Below, in pieces: positions 40,129 to 52,953 of a stretch of 64,000 nt of DNA. Made by a program: the position numbers and the translations under genes. A model generated the notes under the pieces. The model was not told the DNA's origin. It did not search any database and saw only the letters and a program-made list of their open reading frames with translations. This DNA is from Aphrocallistes beatrix (lineage: Eukaryota; Porifera; Hexactinellida; Sceptrulophora; Aphrocallistidae): the NCBI GenBank assembly GCA_963281255.1, contig OY725492.1, forward strand, positions 4,395,571 to 4,459,570, given 5' to 3'. Position 1 is the first letter of the stretch; the number at the start of each line of letters is the position of its first letter.

Positions 40129-42330
40129 CTTTGCATAGGATTTGTTCTAACTAGCAAATTCTCCTATTTTAGATACTTCCCTTCCATGTCAAGCTTTGAC
40201 CATCTCGTAATGCTACAATGATAAGGTTGTCACACACTACCCCCGTACTCCCTTTAGAAGCGTTACGTAACGTTTGAACTAAGCATTTAATTAAGCTTAT
40301 TGGCCCGCTTAGCTAGATATCTTTTGTATAACACTAATAATCATGTAATTACTGTTAGGCTTATTTGTATCTTTCTTGTTAGTTATTGCGTATGTTTGTG
40401 CTTAGAAACTTGATGCGTCTGTTGAATTTCTCTGTTCTATCCTCTGTATGTATAATGTTACTTCACATATTATATAGATAGTGACCACAAGATGAGTAAC
40501 CTCCTTGGGTAACATAGCGTGATACCCTGCAACTCCCAAGATACTGAACCAATTAACAGTTTTTCTACACTTTATATATAGCGAATTTGGACAAATAGAT
40601 AAACTACTTAGTAACAAGTTATTAACCTTTGTTTTCTGAAATGTATACTCATCATCAGAGTATGTCATTGTCAGTTTTCATTTCTTCTGAATTTACTTTG
40701 TATTTATGACCCAAGCAAATTTGCTTATATTTATCTCTTGCAAATGTCGCAGATTAAATATCATGATTAGATTCCACTCTGCACCCAGAAAACGTCTCAG
40801 GCTTTGAAAGTTCGTGAAGCCTACTTGTTCGTAATATAGATAAATATAGAATTCTGTACTGTCTGCGTAACCAACATATTCCTAAAAAGTCAGTAGATTA
40901 ATAAACTGAGATTTTCATGAATAGTTTAATGCAAAACGAAAATAGGAATTCTCCCGCTCGCTTTTCTCAAGGAAAGTCCGCGTCCTCACTAACTCCCAAA
41001 GTCCCTGCTGTTTATTTTATTTCGAATGCTTTTATTGTACATAGACATAATATGTCAATGTTGTGTTGCTGATTTATTGTCTTGGGTATCTCATCAGGTG
41101 TTGATTTGGTACAAATCGGTTCACTAGTTATTTCAGAACGGGAAAAATTATATACTGTCCATTCTATAAGTCGATTACCTAACATACGAGGACAGAAAAC
41201 AGGCCAACTCGAAACTGAATTTATGAGTTCAATAAGAATTTATCAAATTAATGGATTTATTAATTCAAGGATACAGTTATATATTTTCGGAAGGAGGAAT
41301 AGTGGTCCTTGCTTTAAAATTCAGACAGCTAGCGAAGAAATTAAGTATTAATTTCGTTCAGAAATAACATTTATACTTTTGGGATCGAAATTGATGCCTA
41401 TATTAGCCCAAAATGAATTTCACACACCCACACCCTACATTATTAGTTATTTAAATGCGAAACTGTGAAGTGGTGACATCATAATGATATTCAGTTAATA
41501 ACTTCTCTACTTACCTATCATACCAAATTCAGGTAGAAGAGAATCACTAATGTGCGTTATAAAATGATGTATCAATCAGCTGTTGAAATAGACATTTACA
41601 GAAAGCTAAATATCAAAATATGTAAATGGAAATTATTCCTATGTCACGATCATGGTCATCGCAGCACGACTATGTTGTTAAATAATGTATTCAAATTTAA
41701 ACTAATATTTAATTAACCCCTATCTTAGTCAACGTTAATTCTGATTATATATTCATTAAATCTATCCGTGGGAATGGACGTGTGTAGAAATGTTTCAACT
41801 GAATTGTTCCAACTGCCTTGCCACAAAAGCTCTTGATTGGAATGCTATGTAAGATTGAGTATTCGTATTCTACTTAACAAGTGATGTATCGCGATGAGAG
41901 TAAAGACAATCTGGCCTTTCCTTAGAATGAAAGTATGTGTGTTGAGATAATCAATCAATCACTCATGATGCATTCATCAATTTATTAGCATCAATAATCG
42001 AAAATGATTTAAGACTAAATTATTGAACCATTTACTACATAATTGAAGGATAAAATTCTTACAACACGATTCGATCTTTGAATGGAAACTTATAGAACCA
42101 AAATTCTTAAAAATGTGCGCGAAAGATTTGATCTACCAGACTTGTTTTCATCCTTTGAATGTTTAAAACTGATTCGTATGTGTATTATTGAGATTAAATT
42201 GCTATTACTTGTGCTTAGGCTTATATTTGGTGGAGAAATTTCTAGTATAAAATGATTAAATAACCACTTTCCAATATTCTTATTTTAAACTATAATCTAG
42301 CATTAGTACAGACTCAGTTCTTAGATTGTC
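40129..42330. other. intergenic
   Basis: An open frame at 41082-41351 overlaps a stretch also found, disrupted, at 46410-46610, so it is treated as repeat sequence. Bases 40990-41100 are the uninterrupted version of the site that holds the GC-headed element at 45832. From 41665 the duplicated NHL upstream unit begins, with TATAAAA at 42246-42252. Confidence 0.5.
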
Positions 42331-42843
42331 ATGGCTAGCGCTGAGTTAGTAAGGAAGGAAGATGACAACCTGAATCAGTTCGATAGAGCTCGTAGAGAAA
42401 TTCGAGATAAGTTCGCTAGAGTTCATCATTTGTTACAGGAAAGAGAAGCAGTTTTGTTAGCAGAAGTACAAGAGTTGGAAGATACGTTTAGAAGAGGAAT
42501 AGCTGATGAGATTGAACAGCTGTCTCTTTCGAAGGAACAGTTAGAGAATACTCTGAAAGGCAATAATGTCCAAGAATTTCTCAAACGAACTATTGCTGAA
42601 ATTGATGGGAAGATTTCACAGCTAAAGATTCTACGCGAAAAAGCTCAAGAATTGAGGAATGTGGATCTTGAATGGAACCAAGAATTAGAATCTAAATTGA
42701 ATACACTGGGAGCAATACGTGTTAATAGCGAGAAGAAGAGTTCTGAATTGATCAGTGAATATAAGAAGAAAGGAGTTCCGTTAGCAGTATTCGGGACGCG
42801 TGATGGTATGAAAATATCCGAAATTCCTGATCACTCTCATTAG
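42331..42843 (+). pseudogene. NHL gene truncated by fusion to a TRAF-like intron
   Basis: Residues 1-155 are a normal MASAELV-type N-terminus: coiled coil and EYKKKGVPLAVFG. After FGTRDGMKISE the DNA switches at about 42824 to CTGATCACTCTCATTAGCTT, which is intron sequence of the TRAF-like gene at 46911 (position 47226), and the frame stops at 42841. All NHL blades are gone. No in-phase splice to the following TRAF exon was found, because the nearest donor (GATG|GTATGA) gives the wrong phase. A free coiled-coil peptide of 170 residues is possible. Confidence 0.8.
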
Positions 42844-42862
42844 CTTCTCGATGTATCCATTC

Positions 42863-42962
42863 CAGGGTTGCCGTGGGAATGGAAATGACTTTAAGCCGGG
42901 AATTCCCACATGTGGGATTCTGTGGGAATGGAAATTGAAATTTCATTCCCACGGCTACCCTG
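42863..42962. mobile_element. MITE, CAGGGTTGCC ends, short copy
   Basis: CAGGGTTGCCGTGGGAATGG is mirrored by CATTCCCACGGCTACCCTG. It is inserted into the captured TRAF intron; the intron of the gene at 46911 has no insertion at the same place (near 47251). Confidence 0.8.
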
Positions 42963-43022
42963 ATTTATTTCCATTTCACCTTACTCAATTTAATTTGGCA
43001 TTTGATTGATTAATTCTTTTAG

Positions 43023-43985
43023 GTTTATTGTCCATTGAAGAAGAAAGGCTGTGATTGGACAAATGAGCTGAGTGAGATGCTCCATCATCTAGAAGAGTGC
43101 GAGTTATTTCCTGTGGCGTGTCCTCTGGGATGTAGAGATGAGAAAGGAGAAGTGAGTAGAGTGGAGAGAAGGGGAGTAAAGACACACAGGACACGTTGTT
43201 CCATGAGAATTATCAAGTGTAAATACTGTAGTGTTAGAGAGAAAGCATGTGACATGAATGGGCATCTAGAAGTTTGTGAAGAGTTCCCTATTCCATGTCC
43301 GAATGGATGTGACCATAGGATAGGATTGAAGAGAAAGAACGAATCTGTTCATCTCAATCAAGACTGTCCACTTCAATCTACAGAGTGTCCCTATTCTCAA
43401 TACGGGTGTGGGGTTAAGGTTCAGAGGAGGAGTCTAGAGACACACGAAAGAGATGCCATCCACACACATTTAAAATTTACAATGCTGAGTATGCAGAACA
43501 AAGTGACCCACCTAGAGAAGGAGAATGAAGCGTTGAGAACTTTGGTGCCTAGGGGCAATCTAGAATGGAAAATCTTTGGAGTTGTGAATAAAATTTCACA
43601 GAAAGAAAAATCATTCAGTGAACCATTTTTTGTCGGTCAATACAAGCTACAAGCTTGTGCTACATGGGGAGGTAACTATATTGGATACTACATTTACATA
43701 ATGAAAGGGGAATGGGATAGTACACTCAAATGGCCTTTCAGGTATAAGCGTAGCGTAGTACTCATCAACCAACTTGATCCCGAGGATAATTATGAGAAAG
43801 TACTCGAGATAACAGAAGTTGATTTAAAGGAGTTTCCACAATGCTTCCAACAACCTTTAGCAGATAGGAATGAAGGTTTTGGTTATTCTAATTTCATATC
43901 AATTGTTGCGATACTACGACCGAAATATTTTAAGGACGACTCAATCAAGTTAAACATCTCTGTGGAGCAGATGCTAATTCATTAA
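43023..43985 (+). pseudogene. TRAF-like b: second exon only, intact
   Basis: Begins after CTTTTAG at 43022 and encodes 320 residues: TRAF fingers (VYCPLKKKGCDWTNELSEML, CSMRIIKCKYCS, CPYSQYGCGV), a short coil (LSMQNKVTHLEKENEALRTL), and a full MATH domain (LEWKIFGVVNKI, PFFVGQYKLQ, LKWPFRYKRSVVLINQL). Its first exon has been replaced by the 5' end of an NHL gene, so it has neither a start nor the RING-like module. An internal ATG could give a MATH-containing protein, or transcription from the NHL promoter could read through. It is nearly identical to gene c. Confidence 0.75.
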
Positions 43986-44336
43986 CGTTGATTGAAGAGA
44001 CTATTTAGATACACAGTGTGAATTATAGATGAATTATTCTATAGTTAGGAACTGCAAACCCTGCTTAAATTGGGGTTTGAACATCATTTATTTATTCTAT
44101 TTTGATTAGTTGTTATAATAGAGTTGTTATGCATAACCGTAGGAAGCGGTGCGACTGGTAAGTCCATGGCTTTTCCACTTTTTTTTATAAACTGTATTAG
44201 TTCTATGTGCGATAAGGTAGATGAGCCTTACCACTTTTGATTGACATAATGACAATGACGCCTCGAGACTTTTATGAGCTCCCGACTGTTATAATGTTTT
44301 GTGTTGCATTGATTGCATGTAAGATACTTGATGCCA

Positions 44337-44555
44337 CCATCTGATTTTCCAGACGAAATACGAGGGTGTACTGCTATACTTGAAGCATCTTAATGCTGGA
44401 CCTTATGGATGCTGTGGATGATGTAGACCACATTTGTTGACAGAAATGAGAAGAAACCTCTACTCTGCAGCTTCTGTCAAGAGGCATCGAGAGATGTACT
44501 CTTGTACCAAAGACGTGAACTAAATCGAGAATCATCAGCAAAAGACAATTGAGGG
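44337..44555 (+). pseudogene. decayed TRAF-like first exon
   Basis: It follows the first exon of gene h: GATTTTCCAGACGAAATACG, then CTCTACTCTGCAGCTTCTGT, TTGTACCAAAGACG, AAATCGAGAA, with several indels. No start and no open frame. Confidence 0.75.
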
Positions 44556-44964
44556 ATTTATGAATGAGCTATTACCTATGAATGGTTCTTGGCACCGATC
44601 GGTCTTGGTCTTGTACCAAAATGTCCAACCTTATCTGGGTAACTAATATTGCCGCTGAGAGGCTATAGCAGTAACTAATATCTGACAACGGGCCCAGACC
44701 AGTAGGATAGTTTTATTCCTATACCATCCTTGTTTATCAAAAATAGAGTTAGCGACAAGTATGATAGTAGTAGAGAAGGGTTCCCTAAATTTCTCCTGCA
44801 TCTACCCTATAGATTGCCAGTCATTTTATAGCTTACGATTATGTTCATAGTTATCCGTACCATACATCAGATGATATTTCAATTTGGATGAACAATTCTA
44901 TAATACTATTATTCTTAGTAAAATTAAGAAAAAGAGATTTAGAAGTACAATCACTAATCTTATA

Positions 44965-45725
44965 TATTAAAACTCCAGGATTTTTTTTTGTTTTTGTTTG
45001 TTTGTTTGTTTGTTTGTTTGTTTGTTTGTTTGTTTGTTTGTCCGAATTGATTGAAGAATTGGCAAGTCGTAGAGATACGAAAATTGGCATGTAGGTGTCA
45101 AATGATGAATCTAGGATTAAGTTCGAAAAGCTAAGCGAAATTTTCACACCTCTGCAAAAAAAATGGAAAACAATTTTTCACACCTTTTCTACACAATACT
45201 ATGTACGGCTTTACTCTCACAATAGAAATCATTATACGATAATATTGTAGGCTGTCATTGTTATTAATACTTCAAAGCAATAACTTATATAAATGTCTCA
45301 ATTATATATGATAGTGTATGGCAGTAAAAAAGGTTATTTGTATATTTTCACACCTTTATATACATATTTTCACACGATTTGACGAATTTTGAAAATTATG
45401 CTAGAGACTAGCTTCCAACGGTTGACAAGGGGTTTTTAGGGGTGTAGATTTCGAATATCGTATTTTCAGATCGATATGACAAATGTTTGTTTACTTTTGT
45501 TTACAAGATACATAAAGTAAACAAATGACAAAAATAGGCTAGAGACTAGCTTCCAACGGTTGACATGGGGTTTTTAGGGATGCAGATTTCGAATATCATA
45601 TTTTCAGATCAATCTGATAAATTATTTGTTTACTTTTGTTTACAATAGATACATAAAGTAAACAAATTACAAAAATAGGCTAGAGACTTGCTTCCAACTG
45701 TTGACATGGGGTTTTCAGGGCATTT
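44965..45725 (+). repeat. dispersed repeat with (TTTG)n head and 130-bp minisatellite
   Basis: A (TTTG) run at about 44990-45041 is followed by the repeat also seen at 35636. From about 45400 a unit of about 130 bases (GACTAGCTTCCAACGGTTGA, GTAGATTTCGAATATC, TTTGTTTACTTTTGTTTAC) is repeated three times. An inverted version fills about 52020-52640. Confidence 0.7.
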
Positions 45726-45831
45726 TTTCATTTTCATTTTTTTATCCAGCACACTCCACAGAGTACGCGTCCTCACTAACTCCCAAATTATTGCTGTTTA
45801 TTTTATTACGACTACTTGTGTTATATAGACA

Positions 45832-46381
45832 TACAAGCGCGCTTCGCTTGCTTGTGCTGCGAGGCTGGCGGACATTTCATGTCCGCCGGAGCCTCCCTTC
45901 GGTCGTCTGGAGGTGAGACTGGTTAATTATAAGGGAGATATCTTCTCTAAATATGTCCATCTTAGTTTTAAAATCGATATCACTCGAAAAATCACCAAAT
46001 TTGTCAATTTTTAAAATTTTTGATGAGTAATGATGACGTCATAACAAAGTGATGAGTCATCATTTTTTGATGATAGTTGCATCATATGTGAGGCGTGTTA
46101 GTTTACAGATTCTATTAAAATTTCAGCCTTCTATCTCCTATAATGGCTGAGTTATGCTCGAATAACTGTGTTTAACTTTTAAAAAAGGTGACAATGACGT
46201 CATAATTCCATGATGTGTCGACATTTTGCTCTGAGCTCAGAACTTACTGGAGCCATAGCCAAAAGACTCCCACATGCCAAAAATCAGCCTTCTACGCCTG
46301 GCAGTTTCTTCAATCAATTCGTTACATATATATATATATATACACACATATAGTAGATTAATCGAGTTTTAATAGTAAGGA
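45832..46381 (+). mobile_element. GC-headed dispersed element, short copy
   Basis: Starts TACAAGCGCGCTTCGCTTGC, has the GGCGGACA-hairpin and ends TCGAGTTTTAATAGTAAGG. The same surroundings without the element exist at about 41040-41060 (ATAGACATAATATGTCAATG), which fixes both ends. Confidence 0.75.
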
Positions 46382-46910
46382 TTATATCAATACTTCTACA
46401 CTGATTAATTGTCTTTGGATACCTCATCAGGTGTTGATTTAGTACAATCGCTTCAGTTATTTCAGAACGGATATACTGTGTATGCTGTCCATTCCACAAG
46501 TACATCCAAATAGGAGGACAGAAAACTGTTCCGGCGCGTTGTACGTTGTACCTGCCCCATGCTCAGGACTTTTCCGAATTTGAAATTACTGAATTTAATT
46601 GAATTTCAATAAGACCATAGCACCAGCAGGTTTGAAGAGGTCCTGTTGGTGGTTAGATTGATACCGGACCAACCGTATGGGTGGCTATGGCACTGACAAA
46701 GGATTTAGTTTTTTCATAGCCATTAGTGAATGTAATTGTGCATCTAAAAACACTATTAAATCATTCCAAACTTTTCTCTTTCTCTTTTATTCTTGATGCA
46801 ATCCTATCCTAGGTGAACTTATGATGGATGAGATTCGAAAATCTATTAGATATCATAGTTTTAACTAATTTTAAGTTCCATGAATATATGTTTTGTTGCT
46901 ACCTTATTAG

Positions 46911-48283
46911 ATGGCAGGAATACTGCAGTCAAATATTAATCTGAATGAAGTACAGAAGTTGTTGTATGTGAGAGGGTTTGGTTTTTATGGTTGCTACGGA
47001 GGGTGGAGGCCGGAATTATTAGTTGAAGCGCCAAGAGGAGCGGTAGAAGAGAAGTTTCTACTCTGTAACGACTGTAGAGGAGTATTGAGAGATGCATGTC
47101 TGTACACGATTGACGGAATTCAACAACTTAGATGTTCTGCTTGCATTCCGCACGATACAGCATTGATAGTTGCTCAATTGAACCGAGAAATCATCAATAC
47201 AAGACAAGTGAGAATATTTAATATTCTGATCACTCTCATTAGCTTCTCGATGTATCTATTCTATTCCTATCTCACCTTACTCGATTTAAATTTGACTTTT
47301 GATTGATACATTTCTTTTAGGTTTATTGTCCATTGAAGAAGAAAGGCTGTGATTGGACAAATGAGCTGAGTGAGATGCTCCATCATCTTGAAGAGTGTGA
47401 GTTATTTTCTGTGGCGTGTCCTCTGGGATGTAGAGATGAGAAAGGAGAAGTGAATAGAGTGGAGAGAAGGGGAGTAAAGACACACAGGACACGTTGTTCC
47501 ATGAGAATTATCAAGTGTAAATACTGTAGTGTTAGAGAGAAAGCATGTGACATGAATGGGCATCTAGAAGTTTGTAAAGAGTTCCCTATTCAATGTCCAA
47601 ATGGATGCGACCATAAAATAGGATTGAAGAGAAAGAACGAATCTGTTCATCTCAATCAAGACTGTCCACTTCAATCAACAGAGTGTCCCTATTCTCAATA
47701 CGGGTGTGGGGTTAAGGTTCAGAGGAGGAGTCTAGAGACACACGAAAGAGATGCCATTCATACACATTTAAAATTTACAATGCTGAGTATGCAGAGCAAA
47801 GTGACCCACCTAGAGAAGGAGAATGAAGTGTTGAGAACTTTGGTGCCTATGGGCAATCTGGAATAGAAAATCTTTGGAGTTGTGAATAAAATTTCACAGA
47901 AAGAAAAATCATTCAGTGAACCATTTTTTGTCGGTCAATACAAGCTACAAGCTTGTGCTACATGGGGAGATAACTATGTTGGATACTACATTTACATAAT
48001 GAAAGGGGAATGGGATAGTACACTCAAATGGCCTTTCAGGTATAAGCGTAGCGTAGTACTCATCAACCAACTTGATCCCGAGGATAATTATGAGAAAGTA
48101 CTCGAGATAACAGAAGTTGATTTAAAGGAGTTTCCACAGTGCTTCCAACAACCTTCAGCAGATAGGAATGAAGGTTTTGGTGATCCTAATTTCATATCTC
48201 ATGCAAGGATACTACAACAGAAATACCTTAAGAACGACTCAATCACGTTAAACATCTCTGTGGAGCAGATGCTAGTTCATTAA
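46911..48283 (+). pseudogene. TRAF-like c with a stop codon at the MATH boundary
   Basis: Exons 46911-47207 and 47321-48283 in the usual phase-0 arrangement. The RING-like module (LLCNDCRGVLRDAC, RCSACIP) and the zinc fingers are intact. At 47864-47866 TAG replaces the TGG of LEWKI, the first residues of the MATH domain; the rest of MATH stays open to 48283 (NKISQKEKSFSEPFFVGQYK). As it stands the product is 280 residues without MATH. The lesion is a single base, so it could be recent, polymorphic or a deliberate short form. Confidence 0.8.
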
Positions 48284-49250
48284 CGTTGATTGAAGAGACT
48301 ATTTAGATACACAGTGTGAATTATAGATGAATTATTCTATAGTTAGGAACTACAAACCCTGCTTAGATTGGGGTTTGAACATCATTTATTTATTCTATTT
48401 TGATTAGTTGTTATAATAGAGTTGTTATTGCGTGACCGTAGGAAGCGGTGCGGCTGATAAGTCCATGGCCTTTCCACTTTTTTATAAACTGTATTAGTTC
48501 TATGTGCGATAAGGTGGATGAGCCTTATCACACATACCACTTTTGATTGACATAATGATAATGGTTTTGACACTTTTATGAGCTCTATGAATGGTTCTTG
48601 GCACCGATCGGTCTTGGTCTTGTACCAAAATGTCCAACCTTATCTGGGTAACTAATATTGCCGCTGAGAGGCTAATAGCAGTAACTAATATCTGACAACG
48701 GGCCCAGACCAGTAGGATAGTTTTATTCCTATACCATCCTTGTTTATCTACAATATTTGGAGTTATCGACAAGTATGGTAGTAGTGGAGAAGGGTTCCCT
48801 AAATTTCTCCTGCATCTACCCTATAGATTGCCAGTCATTTTATAGCTTTCCATTATGTTCATAGTTATCCGTACTATACTACTAGTACATCAGATAATAT
48901 TTCAATTTGGATGGACAATTCTATAATACTATTATTCTTAGTAAAATTAAGAAAAAGAGATTTAGAAGTACAATCACTAATATTATTGAAATACCCATTA
49001 CGTAGTTTCTAATATTTATTTAGATGCAATTTACTAATGATCATAATTTCAAGTTTATATTGATCCTTGGTCCAAGCCACGCAAAATACGAATGTTCATT
49101 TGAATTATTATTTCCAGAGCAGAGTTATATTAAAATATCAGCTTACATGAGTTAAATTAGATTCTACTATACTAAGTATTATAGGGATAACCATTAAATA
49201 ATTTGTGTGTATATTGATATAGCAGTACTAGTTCTTGGAGAAAATTTATA
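48284..49250. other. intergenic; duplicated flank and TRAF-like promoter
   Basis: It repeats the flank of gene b (including the GACCGTAGGAAGCGGTGCGG repeat, about 48430-48590). The last 75 bases (TTATAGGGATAACCATTAAA, GTGTATATTGATATAGCA) are a promoter block shared with 53742-53815 and 57468-57540. Confidence 0.5.
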
Positions 49251-51064
49251 ATGGCAACTTCCACAGCTAAAACAGAAACAAACATCGAATCAGAATTTGT
49301 GAAGGTTTTAGTGTACGTGATACGAGATGATGGTAATTACGGAGGATGGAAAACTGAGTTGCTAGTGGAAGAAATAACGAACAAAATAGAAGCGAAGTTT
49401 CTACTCTGTAGCTACTGCAAAGGAATGTTAAGAGATGCGTGTTTGTTTGAGAAAGATGGTAAACAAGAGCTGGCGTGTTCTGTCTGTTTACCAAAAGATT
49501 TTGTGAAACAAATTGCTCGGTTAAATGCAGAAACTATAAACGAAAAGCAGGTTAGTACAAGAGTATATATACAGTTTCATAGTTCATCACAGACTGTTAA
49601 ATTCTCAATCATCCTAGAGATTTCCTCATTCACTTAAAATACAAGTATAAGGTAATTTAGTAAGATTACACAGATAATCGATTTTGTCACGCCAATTTTG
49701 GTTCGAGGAACCAGTTTATGTCTAACACGATTATATTGAGTATAATATGAAGTGAGCAGTGTCTGCACGATGGTTGAGGCCAGGTGGGGCACTCGAATTC
49801 TAAAACAACATAGTTAATGACAAATCGTATAAAGTTTGTGCAGCAATCATCGCCTTTTGCTACAAAACGAAAAACATTATCACGTAGCTAATTTGATGTA
49901 TCATACGTAGTATTGAGATTGTGAAATTATTGTTCTTGTATCGAGATCTTGTGAATTCATGCCCTAAAGGCTGAGGTTGTTTAAATTTACTTAAAAATTT
50001 CATAGGTACATTGTCCCTTTAATTCTAAAGGCTGTGATTGGACAAATGAGCTGAGTGAGCTACTCCATCATCTAGAAGAGTGTGAGTTATTTCCTGTGGC
50101 GTGTCCTCTGGGATGTAGAGATGAGAAAGGAGAAGTGAGTAGAGTGGAGAGAAGGAGAGTAGAGACACACAGGACATGTTGCCCCATGAGAACTGTCAAG
50201 TGTGAATACTGTAGTGTTAGTGTAAAAGCATGTGACATGAATGGGCATCTAGCAGTATGTGAAGAGTTCCCTATTCCTTGTCCGAATAAATGCAGTGAAG
50301 AATTTCGAGTGAAAAGGAAGAACAAATCTATTCATCTCAATCAGGAGTGTCCTCTACAAGAAACAGAGTGTCCTTATTCTCAATACGGGTGTGAAGTTAA
50401 AGTTCAGAGAAGAAACTCTGAACAACACGAGAAAGAAGATATTCACAAACATATGAAACTAACGATTATCATGGTTAGTAATGTACAGAGTCAGGTAGTC
50501 ACACTAGAGAAAGAGAATGCGAGTTTTAGAACAAAGATAATTCATTTAGAAAAAGAAAATGATGAAAAATTGAGAAAAAGAGATTTAGAAATACAATCGT
50601 CATTAACCACGATTTCTAGAGTCGTACTAAGGGGAAATCTTAATTGGAAAATTAGTGGAGTGAAAGATCAAATCTCACAAAAGAAAACCAAACACAGTGA
50701 TCCGTTTTATGTAGGATTGTACAAGTTTCAGGGATGCATTAATTGGAATGGAAGAGAAGACAATATTGGTATATTTATATACATAATGAAAGGAGAAAAG
50801 GATGACGCACTGAAGTGGCCTATCAAGTATGAATCATCTCTGGTACTTATCAACCAACTTGATCCTGAAAATAATCATCACAGAAAAATTGAGATTACAG
50901 ATAAAACGTTAGAAGAAGCACCTAAAAGCTTTGAAAAGCCAAAACTATTCAGGAATGAGAGAAGTTATGGTTACTCTAAATTCATCTCACAAGCTGATAT
51001 ACTAAAAGAAAAGTACCGCAAAGATGACTCAGTTGAGTTAAACATATCTGTGGAGTTAGTTTAG
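49251..51064 (+). CDS. TRAF-like protein d: RING-like, TRAF zinc fingers, coil, MATH, intact
   Basis: Exons 49251-49550 and 50006-51064, phase 0, 452 residues. Exon 1: MATSTAKTETNIESEFVKVL, then C53/C56/C64/C76/C79 (LLCSYCKGMLRDAC, ACSVCLP). Exon 2: fingers (HCPFNSKGCDWTNE, CPMRTVKCEYCS, CPYSQYGCEVKV), a coil longer than in a and b (SNVQSQVVTLEKENASFRTK, IIHLEKENDEKLRKRDLEIQ), and MATH (LNWKISGVKDQI, PFYVGLYKFQG, ALKWPIKYESSLVLINQL, YSKFISQADIL). A coil plus MATH would allow trimerisation and receptor-tail binding as in TRAFs; this is inferred from family knowledge. All parts are open. Confidence 0.85.
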
Positions 51065-52639
51065 AGTGTTTGCTGCAATTAGATTAACTAGTCATAGTTC
51101 TAGTATAGTTCCTTATTTTACTATTCAGTTCTGGATTTTGAACAAACACTAAAATATTTTGTATGCCTATTTCCCGAGACAGAGTAGACCATCCCGGAAA
51201 TTATAGATTCCTGGGACCTACAAGTAATTTTGGGACAGTCCTGTTTTGTGCCGTCTGGAATTTTCCATGTCCAAAATACAAGTAGCACATTGATCTTATC
51301 GTTCCCTTAAAAATTGACCTGCTGATTAATCATTAAACTTTATTTATAAAGTTTATAGAAAATATGGATTTTGGTGGTAGTAGACGATTGTTTGATTGTG
51401 ATATTCCAGTGATTTGATAAGTGGAAAGAGACCATTAATGGGGTTGCAGTTTATAAGTAAGATAACATTTCCTGTTACTCCTAACACAATGGTAAAGTAG
51501 CACCCTAGTGCCAGCAAGCGATTAATTAAGAATATAATAACCTGATTCATGCTAGCCAACCATTCCAAAATCCCTAGACTGAATCATATGCCCTTATCGC
51601 ATGGATGTTGTACCACGTTATTTCTCTATGTTATAGATGTGCTAATCTATTCTTTCTCGAAATTGCATTACTTCTGGTTTTATAAGTATTATTAATCATA
51701 TTTTAATATTTTGAATTAGCGAATTGCAACATAAATTTACGCCTGTAAATTAGAGTGACAAATACACATCTTCAAATTGATCACTTAAGTATACTCAAAA
51801 TATGATTGTTATAATTTGAATTATTATTTCCAGAGCAGAGTTAAGTTACTAAGATATCAGTTTACATGAGTTAAATTAGATTCCACTATACTAAGTACAA
51901 GCGGCTTCGCTTGCTTGCGCTGCGCGGCTTGCGGACACTGTGTGTCCGCAGAGTCGTCCTGCGGGCGCCTGAAGTTGCTCAATCTAAACTATTTTTGGAA
52001 TTTTTTCCTTTTTATATATATATTGTAAACAAAGGTCAACGATTGATTTTTCACATTGATCCGAAAATATTATATTCGAAATCTACACCCGTGAAAACCC
52101 CAAGTCAACCGTTGGAAGCAAGTCTCTAGCCTATTTTTGTAATATGTTTACTTTATGTATCTAGTGTAAACAAAAGTAAACAAATAATTTATCATATCGA
52201 TCTGAAAATAGAATATTCGAAATCTACACCCCTGAAAACCCCATGAAGCTAGTCCCTAGCATAATTTTCAAAATTCGTCAAATCGTGTGAAAATATGTAT
52301 ATAAAGGTGTGAAAATATACAAATAACCTTTTTCACTCCCATACACTATAATATATAATTGAGACATTTATATAAGTTATTGCTTTGAAGTATTAATAAC
52401 AATGACAGCCTACAATAGTGTCGTATAATGATTTATATTGTGAGTTGAAGCTGTACATAGTATTGTATAGAAAAGGTGTGAAAAATTGTTCTCCATTTTC
52501 TTTGCAGAGGTGTCAAAATTTCGCTTAGATTTTCGAACTTAATCCTAGATTCATCATTTGACACCTACATGCCAATTTTCGTATCTCTACGACTTGCCAA
52601 TTCTAAATAAAACAAACAAACAAAAAATTCTAGCATTTT

Positions 52640-52886
52640 AATATATAAAATTATATAATAATTATAAAATAATTATATAATAATTATATAATTATTATAT
52701 AATTATTATATAATTATTATATAATAATTATATAATTATTATATAATTATTATATAATTATTATATAATTATTATATAATTATTATATAATTATTTTATA
52801 ATTATTTTATAATTATTATATAATTATTATATAATAATTATATAATTATTATATAATTATTTTATAATTATTATATAATTATTATG
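52640..52886. repeat. AT-only palindromic microsatellite
   Basis: About 245 bases built from TAATTATTATA units, almost entirely A and T and self-complementary. It lies between the TTTG repeat and a GC-head fragment. Confidence 0.85.
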
Positions 52887-52953
52887 TAACAAGCGCACTG
52901 CGCGGCTTGCAGACACTGCGTGTTCGCAGACTTACCCAGTGGGCGCTTGGGGA

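Larger units (their letters stand above)
43986..46910. other. intergenic between TRAF-like b and c
   Basis: Bases 43986-44290 and 44580-44960 are duplicated after gene c (48284-48590 and 48590-48980). Between them lies a decayed TRAF exon. It also contains the TTTG-headed repeat with minisatellite (44965-45725), a GC-headed element (45832-46381), and a copy of the 41075-41240 sequence. No intact gene. Confidence 0.5.

Noticed and set aside
41082..41351. 89-codon open frame
   Set aside because: Overlaps a sequence repeated and broken at 46410-46610; no recognisable domain.
42331..43985. Functional in-frame NHL-coil/TRAF fusion protein
   Set aside because: The NHL frame stops at 42841, and the only nearby donor would join in the wrong phase.
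45400..45725. Possible CRISPR-like array
   Set aside because: Three 130-base tandem units without distinct short spacers; a eukaryotic minisatellite.
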